Assembly (NCBI RefSeq): GCF_014207255.1
Contig: NZ_JACHCZ010000009.1
Location: forward strand, 116,066 to 180,065
Direction of reading: 5' to 3'
Length of the DNA stretch: 64,000 nt
DNA from: Pseudomonas sp. JAI120
Lineage (GTDB): Bacteria > Pseudomonadota > Gammaproteobacteria > Pseudomonadales > Pseudomonadaceae
This document shows, piece after piece, positions 8,570-15,710 of this stretch (its first letter is position 1; each line of letters starts with the position of its first letter). The position numbers were made by a program, and so were the translations under genes. The notes beneath the pieces were generated by a model, which saw only the letters and a list, made by a program, of their open reading frames with translations, was not told the origin of the DNA and ran no database searches.

Positions 8570-8597
8570 TTACCCCCCCCTGTTCCGGAATTAGCCA

Positions 8598-9563
8598 ATG
8601 AACACACCGTTTGTCGTACCGGGTAACCCGGATTCTGCCTGCCAGCCACCTTCTACGAAGGACTTCCTGGTTGACCGCACCTTCCGTGCGCTTGCGCGAA
8701 TAGGCGTGGTTCTGGTGCTGGCGTTGGTGTTTGCCTTGGTGTTCGAAGTCGGCCGCAAGGCCCTGCCAGGCATGGAAAAGCACGGGTTTGACGTGCTGCT
8801 CGGCAGCGTCTGGGATGTCAACCAAGGCAAGTACGGCATTCTGCCGGCCATCTGGGGCACGCTCTACAGTGCTTTTATCGCGTTGCTGATCGCAGGCGTC
8901 TTCGGCGTCAGCATGGCGATTTTTCTCACCCAGGATTTTTTGCCGGCGAAGCTGGCGGCGGTGTTTCGTACCATCGTCGAACTGCTCGCGGCCATCCCCA
9001 GCGTCGTTTACGGCCTCTGGGGCATTTACGTGGTCATCCCGGCGATCCGGCCGTTGACCGCATGGTTGAACACTGAACTTGGCTGGATCCCCTTTTTCGG
9101 CACGTCCCTGAGCGGCCCGGGGTTGCTCCCGGCGGCGCTGGTACTGGCCATCATGATTCTGCCGACCATCGCCGCCGTGTCGCAGGATGCGCTCACCGCC
9201 GTGCCGATGAAAACCAAGCAAGCCGCCTACGGCATGGGTACCACCCACTGGGAAGCGATTCTCAAGGTGATGGTGCCGTCCGCCGCCACCGGCATCTTCG
9301 GTTCCCTGGTGCTGGGCCTGGGCCGCGCACTCGGTGAAACCATGGCCCTGGCCATGCTGGTGGGCAACGCCAACAACATCTCGCTGTCGCTGTTCGCACC
9401 GGCCAACACCCTGGCAGCCTTGCTGGCGCTGAACTTCCCTGAAGCCGGGCCGAACGAGATCGAAGTATTGATGTACGCCGCACTGGTGCTGATGTTGATC
9501 ACGCTGATCGTGAACATCTTCGGCTCCATGATCATGATGTACGCCCAACGGGGTAATAAGTGA
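8598..9563 (+). CDS. pstC: Phosphate ABC transporter permease PstC
   Basis: This is an integral membrane subunit of the high-affinity phosphate importer, 321 residues. A short cytoplasmic N-terminus precedes six hydrophobic helices, the first at about residues 34-54, with a long periplasmic loop after helix 1 as in PstC. The EAA-type loop is seen as AAYGMGTTHWEAILKVMVP. It overlaps pstA by one base (TGATG) and shares the operon with pstS and pstB. Confidence 0.93.
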   Translation: MNTPFVVPGNPDSACQPPSTKDFLVDRTFRALARIGVVLVLALVFALVFEVGRKALPGMEKHGFDVLLGSVWDVNQGKYGILPAIWGTLYSAFIALLIAGVFGVSMAIFLTQDFLPAKLAAVFRTIVELLAAIPSVVYGLWGIYVVIPAIRPLTAWLNTELGWIPFFGTSLSGPGLLPAALVLAIMILPTIAAVSQDALTAVPMKTKQAAYGMGTTHWEAILKVMVPSAATGIFGSLVLGLGRALGETMALAMLVGNANNISLSLFAPANTLAALLALNFPEAGPNEIEVLMYAALVLMLITLIVNIFGSMIMMYAQRGNK

Positions 9564-10474
9564 TGACTGATCTCACTGCTGCAACCGACCTGACGTCCCC
9601 CGCAGGCGCACTGCCCAGCCTGCAGCGCCGGTTCGAAGGCCGTGCCCTGCGCAGCCTGGTGTTGACCACCCTGGTCTGGGCGGGCGCGCTGCTGGCCAGC
9701 GTACCGCTGATTTCCGTGCTCTACATGCTCATCACCCGCGGCGGTGCGCGCCTGAGCCTTGAAGTGTTCACCGAGCTGCCACCCACCGGTTTCGAGACCG
9801 GCGGCGGTTTCGGCAACGCGATGGCCGGTACCTTCGTGATGGTCGGCATTGCCGCTGCCATCGCCGTGCCGGTCGGCATCATGGCGGCGATCTTCCTCGC
9901 CGAACTGGGGCCGGACAGCAAGCTGGCGAACGCTGCACGTTTTGCCGCGAAGATGCTCACCGGCCTGCCTTCCATCCTGGCGGGTGTATTCGCCTACGCC
10001 CTGGTGGTGATGACCACCGGCACCTACTCGGCCCCGGCCGGTGGTGTGGCACTGGCGGTATTGATGCTGCCGATCGTGGTGCTGACGGCTGAAGAGTCGA
10101 TGCGCATGGTGCCCAAGATCATGAAGGACGCCGCCTACGGCATGGGCTGCACCCGCTCCCAGGTGATCTGGAAAATCGTCCTGCCCACCGGCCTGCCGGC
10201 AATCCTCACCGGCGTGATGCTCGCCGTGGCCCGCGCCGCAGGCGAAACCGCGCCGCTGTTGTTTACCGCGCTGTTCAGCAACTACTGGATCTACCACGAC
10301 GGCAGCCTGGCGGTGATGAACCCGACGGCCTCGCTGGCCGTGCTCATCTACAACTTCTCCGGCATGCCCTTCGACAACCAGCTTGAACTCGCATGGGCGG
10401 CGTCGCTGGTACTGGTAATGATCGTGCTGGTCGTGAATATCGTGAGCCGTATCTTCGGCAAGCCAAAGTATTGA
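9563..10474 (+). CDS. pstA: Phosphate ABC transporter permease PstA
   Basis: This is the second membrane subunit of the phosphate importer, about 303 residues. Six predicted helices are present, with the conserved EAA loop DAAYGMGCTRSQVIWKIVLP. The ATG at 9563 overlaps the pstC stop codon by one base, a translational-coupling arrangement; the GTG three bases upstream is also in frame. pstB starts 19 bases after the stop. Confidence 0.93.
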   Translation: MTDLTAATDLTSPAGALPSLQRRFEGRALRSLVLTTLVWAGALLASVPLISVLYMLITRGGARLSLEVFTELPPTGFETGGGFGNAMAGTFVMVGIAAAIAVPVGIMAAIFLAELGPDSKLANAARFAAKMLTGLPSILAGVFAYALVVMTTGTYSAPAGGVALAVLMLPIVVLTAEESMRMVPKIMKDAAYGMGCTRSQVIWKIVLPTGLPAILTGVMLAVARAAGETAPLLFTALFSNYWIYHDGSLAVMNPTASLAVLIYNFSGMPFDNQLELAWAASLVLVMIVLVVNIVSRIFGKPKY

Positions 10475-10493
10475 AAACGGGAGCATCTGAATC

Positions 10494-11312
10494 TTGAACG
10501 TATCAACTGCGCAAATAGCCGCTCCGTTTGTCACCCAGGCGCCTGTGGTCATGGACTGCAAGCTGGACAAGATCTTCTACGGCAACTTCATGGCCGTGCG
10601 TGACAGCCATGTGCCGATCGAAAAGAACAAGATCACCGGCTTCATCGGGCCTTCCGGCTGCGGTAAAAGTACCGTGCTGCGTAGCCTCAACCGCATGAAC
10701 GACCTGGTCAAGGGCTTCCGTTTCGAGGGCCATGTGCACTTCCTCGGCCAGGACGTCTATGGCAAGGGCGTGGACCCGGTGGTCGTGCGCCGCTATATCG
10801 GCATGGTGTTCCAGCAGCCGAACCCGTTCTCGATGAGCATCTTCGACAACGTCGCTTTCGGCCTGCGCCTGAACCGCTACAAAGGCGACCTGGGCGACCG
10901 CGTCAAGCACGCCCTGCAAGGCGCTGCGCTGTGGGATGAGGTCAAGGACAAGCTCAAGGTCAGCGGCCTGTCGCTGTCTGGTGGCCAGCAGCAACGCCTG
11001 TGCATCGCCCGCGCCATCGCCACCGAGCCTGAAGTGCTGTTGCTCGATGAACCCTGCTCGGCGCTTGACCCGATCGCCACGCGCCGGGTCGAGGAATTGA
11101 TGGTCGAGCTGAAGAAGGACTACACCATCGCCCTGGTGACCCACAACATGCAGCAGGCGATCCGTGTGGCCGACACCACGGCGTTTTTCTCGGTGGATAT
11201 TTCCCAGGGCACGCGCACCGGCTACCTGGTGGAGATGGGCCCGACGGCGCAGATCTTCGAGAACCCGCGTGAACAAATGACCGGGGACTACATCAGCGGC
11301 AAGTTCAGCTGA
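10494..11312 (+). CDS. pstB: Phosphate ABC transporter ATPase PstB
   Basis: This ATPase powers PstCA. Walker A GPSGCGKST, signature LSGGQQQR, Walker B LLLDEPCSALDP and the switch histidine in VTHNM are all intact. The best start is a TTG at 10494, preceded by GGGAG at 10479-10484, giving 272 residues. The first ATG in frame (10551) would remove 19 residues and has no good ribosome site. Unusually for the locus, phoU does not follow: a strong intrinsic terminator comes directly after the stop. PhoU, if present in this organism, must be elsewhere. Confidence 0.94.
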   Translation: MNVSTAQIAAPFVTQAPVVMDCKLDKIFYGNFMAVRDSHVPIEKNKITGFIGPSGCGKSTVLRSLNRMNDLVKGFRFEGHVHFLGQDVYGKGVDPVVVRRYIGMVFQQPNPFSMSIFDNVAFGLRLNRYKGDLGDRVKHALQGAALWDEVKDKLKVSGLSLSGGQQQRLCIARAIATEPEVLLLDEPCSALDPIATRRVEELMVELKKDYTIALVTHNMQQAIRVADTTAFFSVDISQGTRTGYLVEMGPTAQIFENPREQMTGDYISGKFS

Positions 11313-11320
11313 TGCCCCTG

Positions 11321-11346
11321 CGGGAGCTCGGATGCTCCCGTATTTT
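11321..11346 (+). terminator. Intrinsic terminator of the pst operon
   Basis: CGGGAGC-TCGGAT-GCTCCCG is a perfect 7-bp stem followed by TATTTT, 9 bases after the pstB stop. An ATG inside the stem (11332) is in frame with the next gene, but it would place the start codon inside the terminator, so the later start at 11368 is chosen for that gene. Confidence 0.85.
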
Positions 11347-11367
11347 CAACTGCTTATGGGAATGCCA

Positions 11368-12066
11368 ATGCCTGCAACACGACGCCTTGATTTGCCCGCG
11401 ATTGAACGCGCACTGCGTGAGGTGCAACAGCGCTTTGCCGAGCTCAGCCGGGACTTTACCGAGCCGCGCGATCCGTTGACCGACGAAGTGCTGCACAACG
11501 TGCTTGAAGGCTACGCGCTGATTGATGACTATGTGGCGCGGGGCGTCGACCTGTTTGACCTTCAGCAACTGAACCTGATGCTGGAGATCAACGCCACCGT
11601 ACTCTGTGGCAGCGACCCGGCGCGCCGCCTGGAATACGCCCAGCACCTGGCGGCGACCGAGGAACACTTCTTCAACAACGTCGAGGGCGGCATCAAGGAC
11701 TTGTACAACTGGTACTGCGCGTATCGCAGTGAATCAGTCTGGAAGCGTGCAGCCGGGGTGTATGTACGCATCCTCAGCAAGCCGCAGTTGTTCATTGAAG
11801 GCAACAACCGCAGTGGCTCCCTGATCGTCAGCTATTTGCTGATGCGTGCAGGCTTGCCGCCGTTCGTGCTGACGCTGGAGAACGCCGAGGGCTATTTCAA
11901 CCCCTCGTCGGTCATCCGCAACTCAGCCAAACATGGAGTCAAGGCGTTGTACGAATTGCCCAAGATCAAGAAAAAATACGCCGCCTTCCTGGAAGAACAG
12001 GCGCCGGATCCGATGAAGTTTTTTCTTAAAGACCAGTCCTTGCCCGTCTATCAAGGGGGCCATTGA
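11368..12066 (+). CDS. Fic-fold-like protein with degenerate active-site motif
   Basis: A protein of about 232 residues, not firmly recognised. Residues 138-150 read KPQLFIEGNNRSG, which lines up with the Fic motif HxFx(D/E)GNGR but has Gln140 in place of the catalytic histidine and Asn147 in place of the second glycine. The helix after it (SLIVSYLLMRAGLPP) also fits the Fic core. Canonical AMP transfer is therefore unlikely unless another residue acts. ATG 11368 has GGGA at 11358-11361. The gene overlaps the following HAD-type gene by one base, so the two are very probably co-translated partners. It lies just after the pst operon but behind its terminator. Confidence 0.6.
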   Translation: MPATRRLDLPAIERALREVQQRFAELSRDFTEPRDPLTDEVLHNVLEGYALIDDYVARGVDLFDLQQLNLMLEINATVLCGSDPARRLEYAQHLAATEEHFFNNVEGGIKDLYNWYCAYRSESVWKRAAGVYVRILSKPQLFIEGNNRSGSLIVSYLLMRAGLPPFVLTLENAEGYFNPSSVIRNSAKHGVKALYELPKIKKKYAAFLEEQAPDPMKFFLKDQSLPVYQGGH

Positions 12067-12689
12067 TGAGCGGTTATTCCCTGTTAGCCAGGGCAGGGCA
12101 GGCGCTCCAGCGCGTGCTCCCGATGCAGCTGGTCAAGCGGCCGCGCATCCGCATTTCGTTCGATATCGACGACACGTTGGCTTGCCAGCTCCACCACTGC
12201 GACGTCGAGCCGAGCCGGCTGCCGGCCTGCGTGCACCGTTGGCTGGGTGAGCCCTTGCGTATCGGCACACGGTCCCTGACCCGCGAACTACGCCGCCAGG
12301 GCTGCAGCATCTGGGTCTACACCTCGTCCGGACGCACGCCGTCCTATATCCGCCGCTGGCTGATGCTCTACGGCATCCGCGTCGACGGCGTGGTCAACAG
12401 CGTGCTGCACAACCATGCGCTGACGGCGCACGGCCTGTCGAACGCACCCTCTAAATTCCCGCCGGCCTTCGACATCGACCTGCATGTGGATGACTCCGAA
12501 GGCGTGCGCAGTGAAGGCCATGACCATGGTTTTCGCGTGGTAGTGGTGGACCCCCAGGACGAGAACTGGGCACAGCGAGTGCTGGATGCCGTCGCCCAGG
12601 TTCAGGCGCAGCTTGTTCGACAGCAGCCGGTCCGGCACAAAACAACAACACAGGGTGCGCGGAGGTTTTTTCTGCCTGAGGCACTCTGA
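12066..12689 (+). CDS. HAD-superfamily hydrolase-like protein
   Basis: This protein of about 207 residues carries HAD motifs: motif I as FDIDDTL (nucleophile and general-acid aspartates, about residues 36-42), motif II as YTSSGRTPS and motif IV as DLHVDDSEG. It is probably a phosphatase acting on a small molecule or protein; the substrate is unknown. The ATG at 12066 overlaps the stop of the Fic-like gene by one base. Its active site is intact while the partner's Fic motif is degenerate, so it may be the catalytic member of the pair, with the Fic-like protein binding or regulating. That is inference. Confidence 0.7.
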   Translation: MSGYSLLARAGQALQRVLPMQLVKRPRIRISFDIDDTLACQLHHCDVEPSRLPACVHRWLGEPLRIGTRSLTRELRRQGCSIWVYTSSGRTPSYIRRWLMLYGIRVDGVVNSVLHNHALTAHGLSNAPSKFPPAFDIDLHVDDSEGVRSEGHDHGFRVVVVDPQDENWAQRVLDAVAQVQAQLVRQQPVRHKTTTQGARRFFLPEAL

Positions 12690-12711
12690 AGCCCCATGCA
12701 AAGGCCACCCT

Positions 12712-12728
12712 CGGCGTACTCTACGCCG
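12712..12728. terminator. Hairpin between convergent genes
   Basis: CGGCGTA-CTC-TACGCCG is a perfect 7-bp stem between the converging HAD-like gene and the small minus-strand gene. It lacks a T-run, so it is a weak or Rho-assisted terminator at best. Confidence 0.5.
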
Positions 12729-12760
12729 CTGCGCGACGACCGTAGCCCAAGTCGGCCACC

Positions 12761-13012
12761 TCAGTCGGAGCGTTCAGCTTCCATATCGCGCCGAATGCGC
12801 ATCAGGTCCTGATAGGCCTCGGTGCGCTTAGCGTCCGCCACCTGTTTTGCCTCGGTAAAACGCAACCACGCGCCGGCATCAGCCAGGCTGCTGCCAATGA
12901 TGGCGTAGGCCTGCGTTTCCAGGCGGTCTGCCTCGTAGAACAGCTCGGTGTTCCTGGCCAGCTCTGCTTCCCAGTCGGTTTGTTTCGACGCTTCACGCAT
13001 GTTTGCTGCCAT
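12761..13012 (-). CDS. Small hypothetical protein, helical
   Basis: An 83-residue protein rich in Glu, Ala, Arg and Lys, with a predicted long helical character and no signal or membrane segment. I do not recognise the family. The ATG at 13012 follows GGGGTGAAGG; an upstream in-frame start at 13066 would add 18 residues without better support. Coding character is plausible from codon use, but no partner gene is evident. Confidence 0.5.
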   Translation of the reverse strand: MAANMREASKQTDWEAELARNTELFYEADRLETQAYAIIGSSLADAGAWLRFTEAKQVADAKRTEAYQDLMRIRRDMEAERSD

Positions 13013-13131
13013 GGCCTTCACCCCAAGGTCGTCATGTGCGAGCGAAGAGTGCAGGGGCCTGATCAAGGCCGCCGGGGTCGTAGCTCGCGTAGGAGCGACA
13101 CAAGCCGTTCTCGTGTCTGATAGGTCCTTCA

Positions 13132-13341
13132 GTGTTGATGGATAAACGTGGGGGTTCGTTCAAATTAGTTCGGGGTGCGGGCCGCACCCTCGGCTCGATC
13201 TATGTGATACCGGCAGCAGGCTTGGTGCTGGTACTGGGCGTCTACCGGTTTATCTCCGAAGGCGGCGCACTGATCAATGTGATCGGCAACGGCGTGGCCA
13301 CCCTGTTCATTGCCCGCTGGGATGGGGCGCTGGACCGTTAG
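13132..13341 (+). pseudogene. dctA: 3' remnant of a DctA-type C4-dicarboxylate transporter
   Basis: A 69-codon open frame encodes a peptide resembling the C-terminal end of DctA: IPAAGLVLVLGVYRFISEG, then NVIGNGVATLFIARWDGAL. In intact transporters this region reads roughly IPVAGLALILGIDRFMSE, then NLIGNGVATLVVAKWEGAL. The diagnostic aspartate of GxDRFMSE is here a tyrosine, and the first 350 or so residues are missing. The fragment is best read as a decayed leftover of a deletion or insertion. It sits next to the BrnT/BrnA pair in a small accessory patch. Confidence 0.75.
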
Positions 13342-13382
13342 CCACTCAAGCGGGAGTTGGGGCAGGTCTCAGAAAGCCTTGG

Positions 13383-13730
13383 TCAATCGGCCGGTTTGGC
13401 TGTGCCCAGCACGCGATTCAACTCGCCAGCGACAGCGATGAGTTGTTGTTCCAGTGCTTCAACCTCAGAAAGGCTAATGCCATTGTTGATAACTTGCAGG
13501 GTTTTAGCCCGCTTCTTTGGGGCGGGCGCCAGATTGTGTGCTTGTTGCGAAATCAACGCCTGACGCAACAGATTGTTGATCACGGTTTGATAGCCCGTAC
13601 CGGCGCTTTCTGCGCGTTCACGGGCGGCATCGATTACCGCATCGTCAAGCATGATGGTGATGCGGGTCTTGCCCTTGTTGCTGGCGACAGCACCGCGTTT
13701 GCTGTGGGTGAAATCGTATTCGTCTTTCAT
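13383..13730 (-). CDS. brnA: BrnA-type antitoxin
   Basis: A 115-residue protein. Its central ITIMLDDAVIDAARERAESAGTGYQ resembles the BrnA ribbon-helix-helix region that binds DNA and the BrnT toxin; the remainder is charged and probably mediates dimerisation. It begins 3 bases after the brnT stop, with its GGAGG ribosome site inside the end of brnT, so the pair is a two-gene operon in the usual toxin-first order. BrnA proteins usually repress their own promoter, which fits the palindrome upstream of brnT. Confidence 0.82.
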   Translation of the reverse strand: MKDEYDFTHSKRGAVASNKGKTRITIMLDDAVIDAARERAESAGTGYQTVINNLLRQALISQQAHNLAPAPKKRAKTLQVINNGISLSEVEALEQQLIAVAGELNRVLGTAKPAD

Positions 13731-13733
13731 TGT

Positions 13734-14015
13734 TCAAGCCTCCAGATAACGGCGCCGTTCATTTTTTGATGCGAGCCTGGCGCTGATAACGCGTACGAAA
13801 TTCGGATCGCGGTAAGTGTATGTCACTACCAAAATTCGTCCCCTCGCGTCAGTGCCCATGGTCACCCAGCGCTCTTCATCGTGATCGTGGTCTTGTATCG
13901 TCAGGGCGATCTCATCGTTGAACACCGGTTCTGCGTCCGCCAGGCTTATGCCCTTGTGCTTCTGCTGATTGGCGATGTTTTTTGCCTCATCGTATTGAAT
14001 CCTGAACATCTTCAT
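13734..14015 (-). CDS. brnT: BrnT-type ribonuclease toxin
   Basis: A 93-residue protein with the BrnT pattern: YDEAKNIANQQKHKGISLADA near the start, a central ERWVTMGTDARGRILVVTYTY and the final ISARLASKNERRRY. The basic and histidine residues expected of this RelE-like mRNA interferase fold are retained. ATG 14015 is used; a second in-frame ATG at 14009 is equally possible. The type II pair with brnA lies in a patch with a dctA remnant, suggesting gene gain and loss here. Confidence 0.85.
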   Translation of the reverse strand: MKMFRIQYDEAKNIANQQKHKGISLADAEPVFNDEIALTIQDHDHDEERWVTMGTDARGRILVVTYTYRDPNFVRVISARLASKNERRRYLEA

Positions 14016-14019
14016 TATG

Positions 14020-14036
14020 CATACTTTATATGTATG
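14020..14036 (-). promoter_or_regulatory. Candidate autoregulatory operator of brnTA
   Basis: CATAC-TTTATAT-GTATG lies 4 bases upstream of the brnT start and is embedded in AT-rich sequence. Position and symmetry fit an operator bound by BrnA. The rest of the 338-base gap (14037-14353) shows only the stem-loop at 14298-14335. Confidence 0.4.
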
Positions 14037-14297
14037 AAAAAGCGGTTGAAGGAACCGTCAGTCAGGAAGATGGCCAGCCATAAATAGCGGTAGTGTGAAT
14101 TTGCCATGTTCCGCTCGGTCAGTTGGGTCTCGATCTTGCTGAGGTTGCCAACATATTTCCGTGCGTAATGGTTAATCCGTTACGTAGAAGGATTCTGTTT
14201 TGATTGTCGGAAGAGGCGAGCTTGAATAGGCGAGTAATCGGACAGATCAACGTTCGCGGGGCCGGATCAATACTAAGTTTGTTCACATCAACCCTTA

Positions 14298-14335
14298 TTC
14301 CCCGGCATGCTCATTTCACTGCCCACGCCGGGGAA
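14298..14335 (-). terminator. Stem-loop downstream of the cytochrome c gene
   Basis: TTCCCCGGC and GCCGGGGAA form a perfect 9-bp stem around a 20-nt loop, 19 bases past the end of the minus-strand cytochrome gene. No T-run follows, so termination strength is uncertain. Confidence 0.45.
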
Positions 14336-14353
14336 AAGGTCGGGACGCTACCT

Positions 14354-15694
14354 TCAACGCATATGCAAAATAATCGGACTGCTGCTGGCCGGGTCGGTAT
14401 GCCCGCGCAGCTTGCCGACGGCCTTGGCATCGACCGCATCACCGTGGTTGCCCCAGGTGCTGCGCACGTAGGTCAGTACCTGGGCGATTTCCGCGTCGGA
14501 CAGTTGCTCACGAAACGCCGGCATGCGGTAGGCGTCCGGGACGCCGGCGGCCACTACTCGTTGTGAACCGTTGAGGGTGATGTTGATCGCCGAGGCGCTT
14601 TCCTTGGCCAATGCCGAGGTGGCGCCGGCCAGGGGTGGCATCCATTCGGGCTGGCCCTTGCCGTCAAGGCCATGGCAGGAGGCGCAGCGGGTCGCGTAGG
14701 TGTGGGCGCCGGGGGCGTCCTGGCGTGTGTCGGCGGCCGCGTACTGCCAGGCTGTGCCGTCACGCTGTGGGTCGCCGGGCAGTGACTTGAGGTAACGGGC
14801 GATGGCGGCCAGGTCGTCGTCGGCCATGAACTGCGTGGAGTTGTTGAAGGCTTCGGTCATCGAGCCGTAGACCACCGCGTGGGCATTGCGCCCGGTCTTG
14901 AGGAACTGCACGATCTGCGCCTCGCTCCAGCGCCCCAGACCGGTGTTCGGGTCCTGGCGCAGACTCGGAGCGTACCAGCCGTCGAGCAGGGCGCCGGCGA
15001 GGAACGGCTTGCCGGACTCGTCCAGGGCTTTTTCGTTGAAGGCCAGGCCGCGCGGCGTGTGGCAGCTGCCGCAGTGGCCAGGGCCTTGGACGATGTAGGC
15101 GCCACGGTTCCACAGCGCGTCCTGGTTGGGTTTGGCCGCGTAAGTGGCGGTCGGCGCGAAGAGGCCGTTCCACAGGGCGATGGGCCAGCGCAGATTGAGC
15201 GGCCAGGGAATGTCGCTGGGGATGTTGGGCTCGTTGGCCGGTTGTATGCCTTTCATGAAGAACGCATACATCGCGCGTATATCGTCGTCGCTGAGCTTGG
15301 CGTAAGACGGGTAGGGCATCGCCGGATAGAGCCGGCGGCCGCCCGGTGCGACGCCGTGGCGCACTGCACGGTCGAAGTCGGCGAGGCTGTAGGTGCCGAT
15401 ACCGTGGGTGCGGTCCGGGGTGATGTTGGTGGCGTGAATGGCGCCCAGCGGCGTGGCCATTTCCAGGCCTCCCGCGAACGGCGCCTTGCCAGGCAGGCTG
15501 TGGCAGGCAACGCAGTCGCTGAGGCGGGCGACATACTCGCCGCGACTGACCTGTGCGGGGTCGACGCTGGCGGCCTGTTCCTGCTCAAACGGGGTGGCGG
15601 GCTGGCGGGTGACATACCAGGCCAGCACGCCGGCGGCGACCAGGCAGGGCAGCACCAGCCAGCGTGCGGTTCTTGCGAATCGACGGTTGTTCAT
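14354..15694 (-). CDS. Triheme cytochrome c, electron-acceptor subunit of a periplasmic dehydrogenase
   Basis: A 446-residue protein with an N-terminal membrane/signal segment (about residues 12-28) and three heme c sites, CVACH at 61, CGSCH at 208 and CASCH at 337. This is the layout of alcohol/aldehyde dehydrogenase cytochrome subunits. It would pass electrons from the molybdenum enzyme encoded just upstream (16 bases apart, same strand) to the respiratory chain. The C-terminal heme domain has the usual methionine-containing stretch DAYRMPAFREQLSDAEI. It is the last gene of a three-gene operon. Confidence 0.88.
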   Translation of the reverse strand: MNNRRFARTARWLVLPCLVAAGVLAWYVTRQPATPFEQEQAASVDPAQVSRGEYVARLSDCVACHSLPGKAPFAGGLEMATPLGAIHATNITPDRTHGIGTYSLADFDRAVRHGVAPGGRRLYPAMPYPSYAKLSDDDIRAMYAFFMKGIQPANEPNIPSDIPWPLNLRWPIALWNGLFAPTATYAAKPNQDALWNRGAYIVQGPGHCGSCHTPRGLAFNEKALDESGKPFLAGALLDGWYAPSLRQDPNTGLGRWSEAQIVQFLKTGRNAHAVVYGSMTEAFNNSTQFMADDDLAAIARYLKSLPGDPQRDGTAWQYAAADTRQDAPGAHTYATRCASCHGLDGKGQPEWMPPLAGATSALAKESASAINITLNGSQRVVAAGVPDAYRMPAFREQLSDAEIAQVLTYVRSTWGNHGDAVDAKAVGKLRGHTDPASSSPIILHMR

Positions 15695-15710
15695 GGGCGG
15701 TCTCGCTCGG

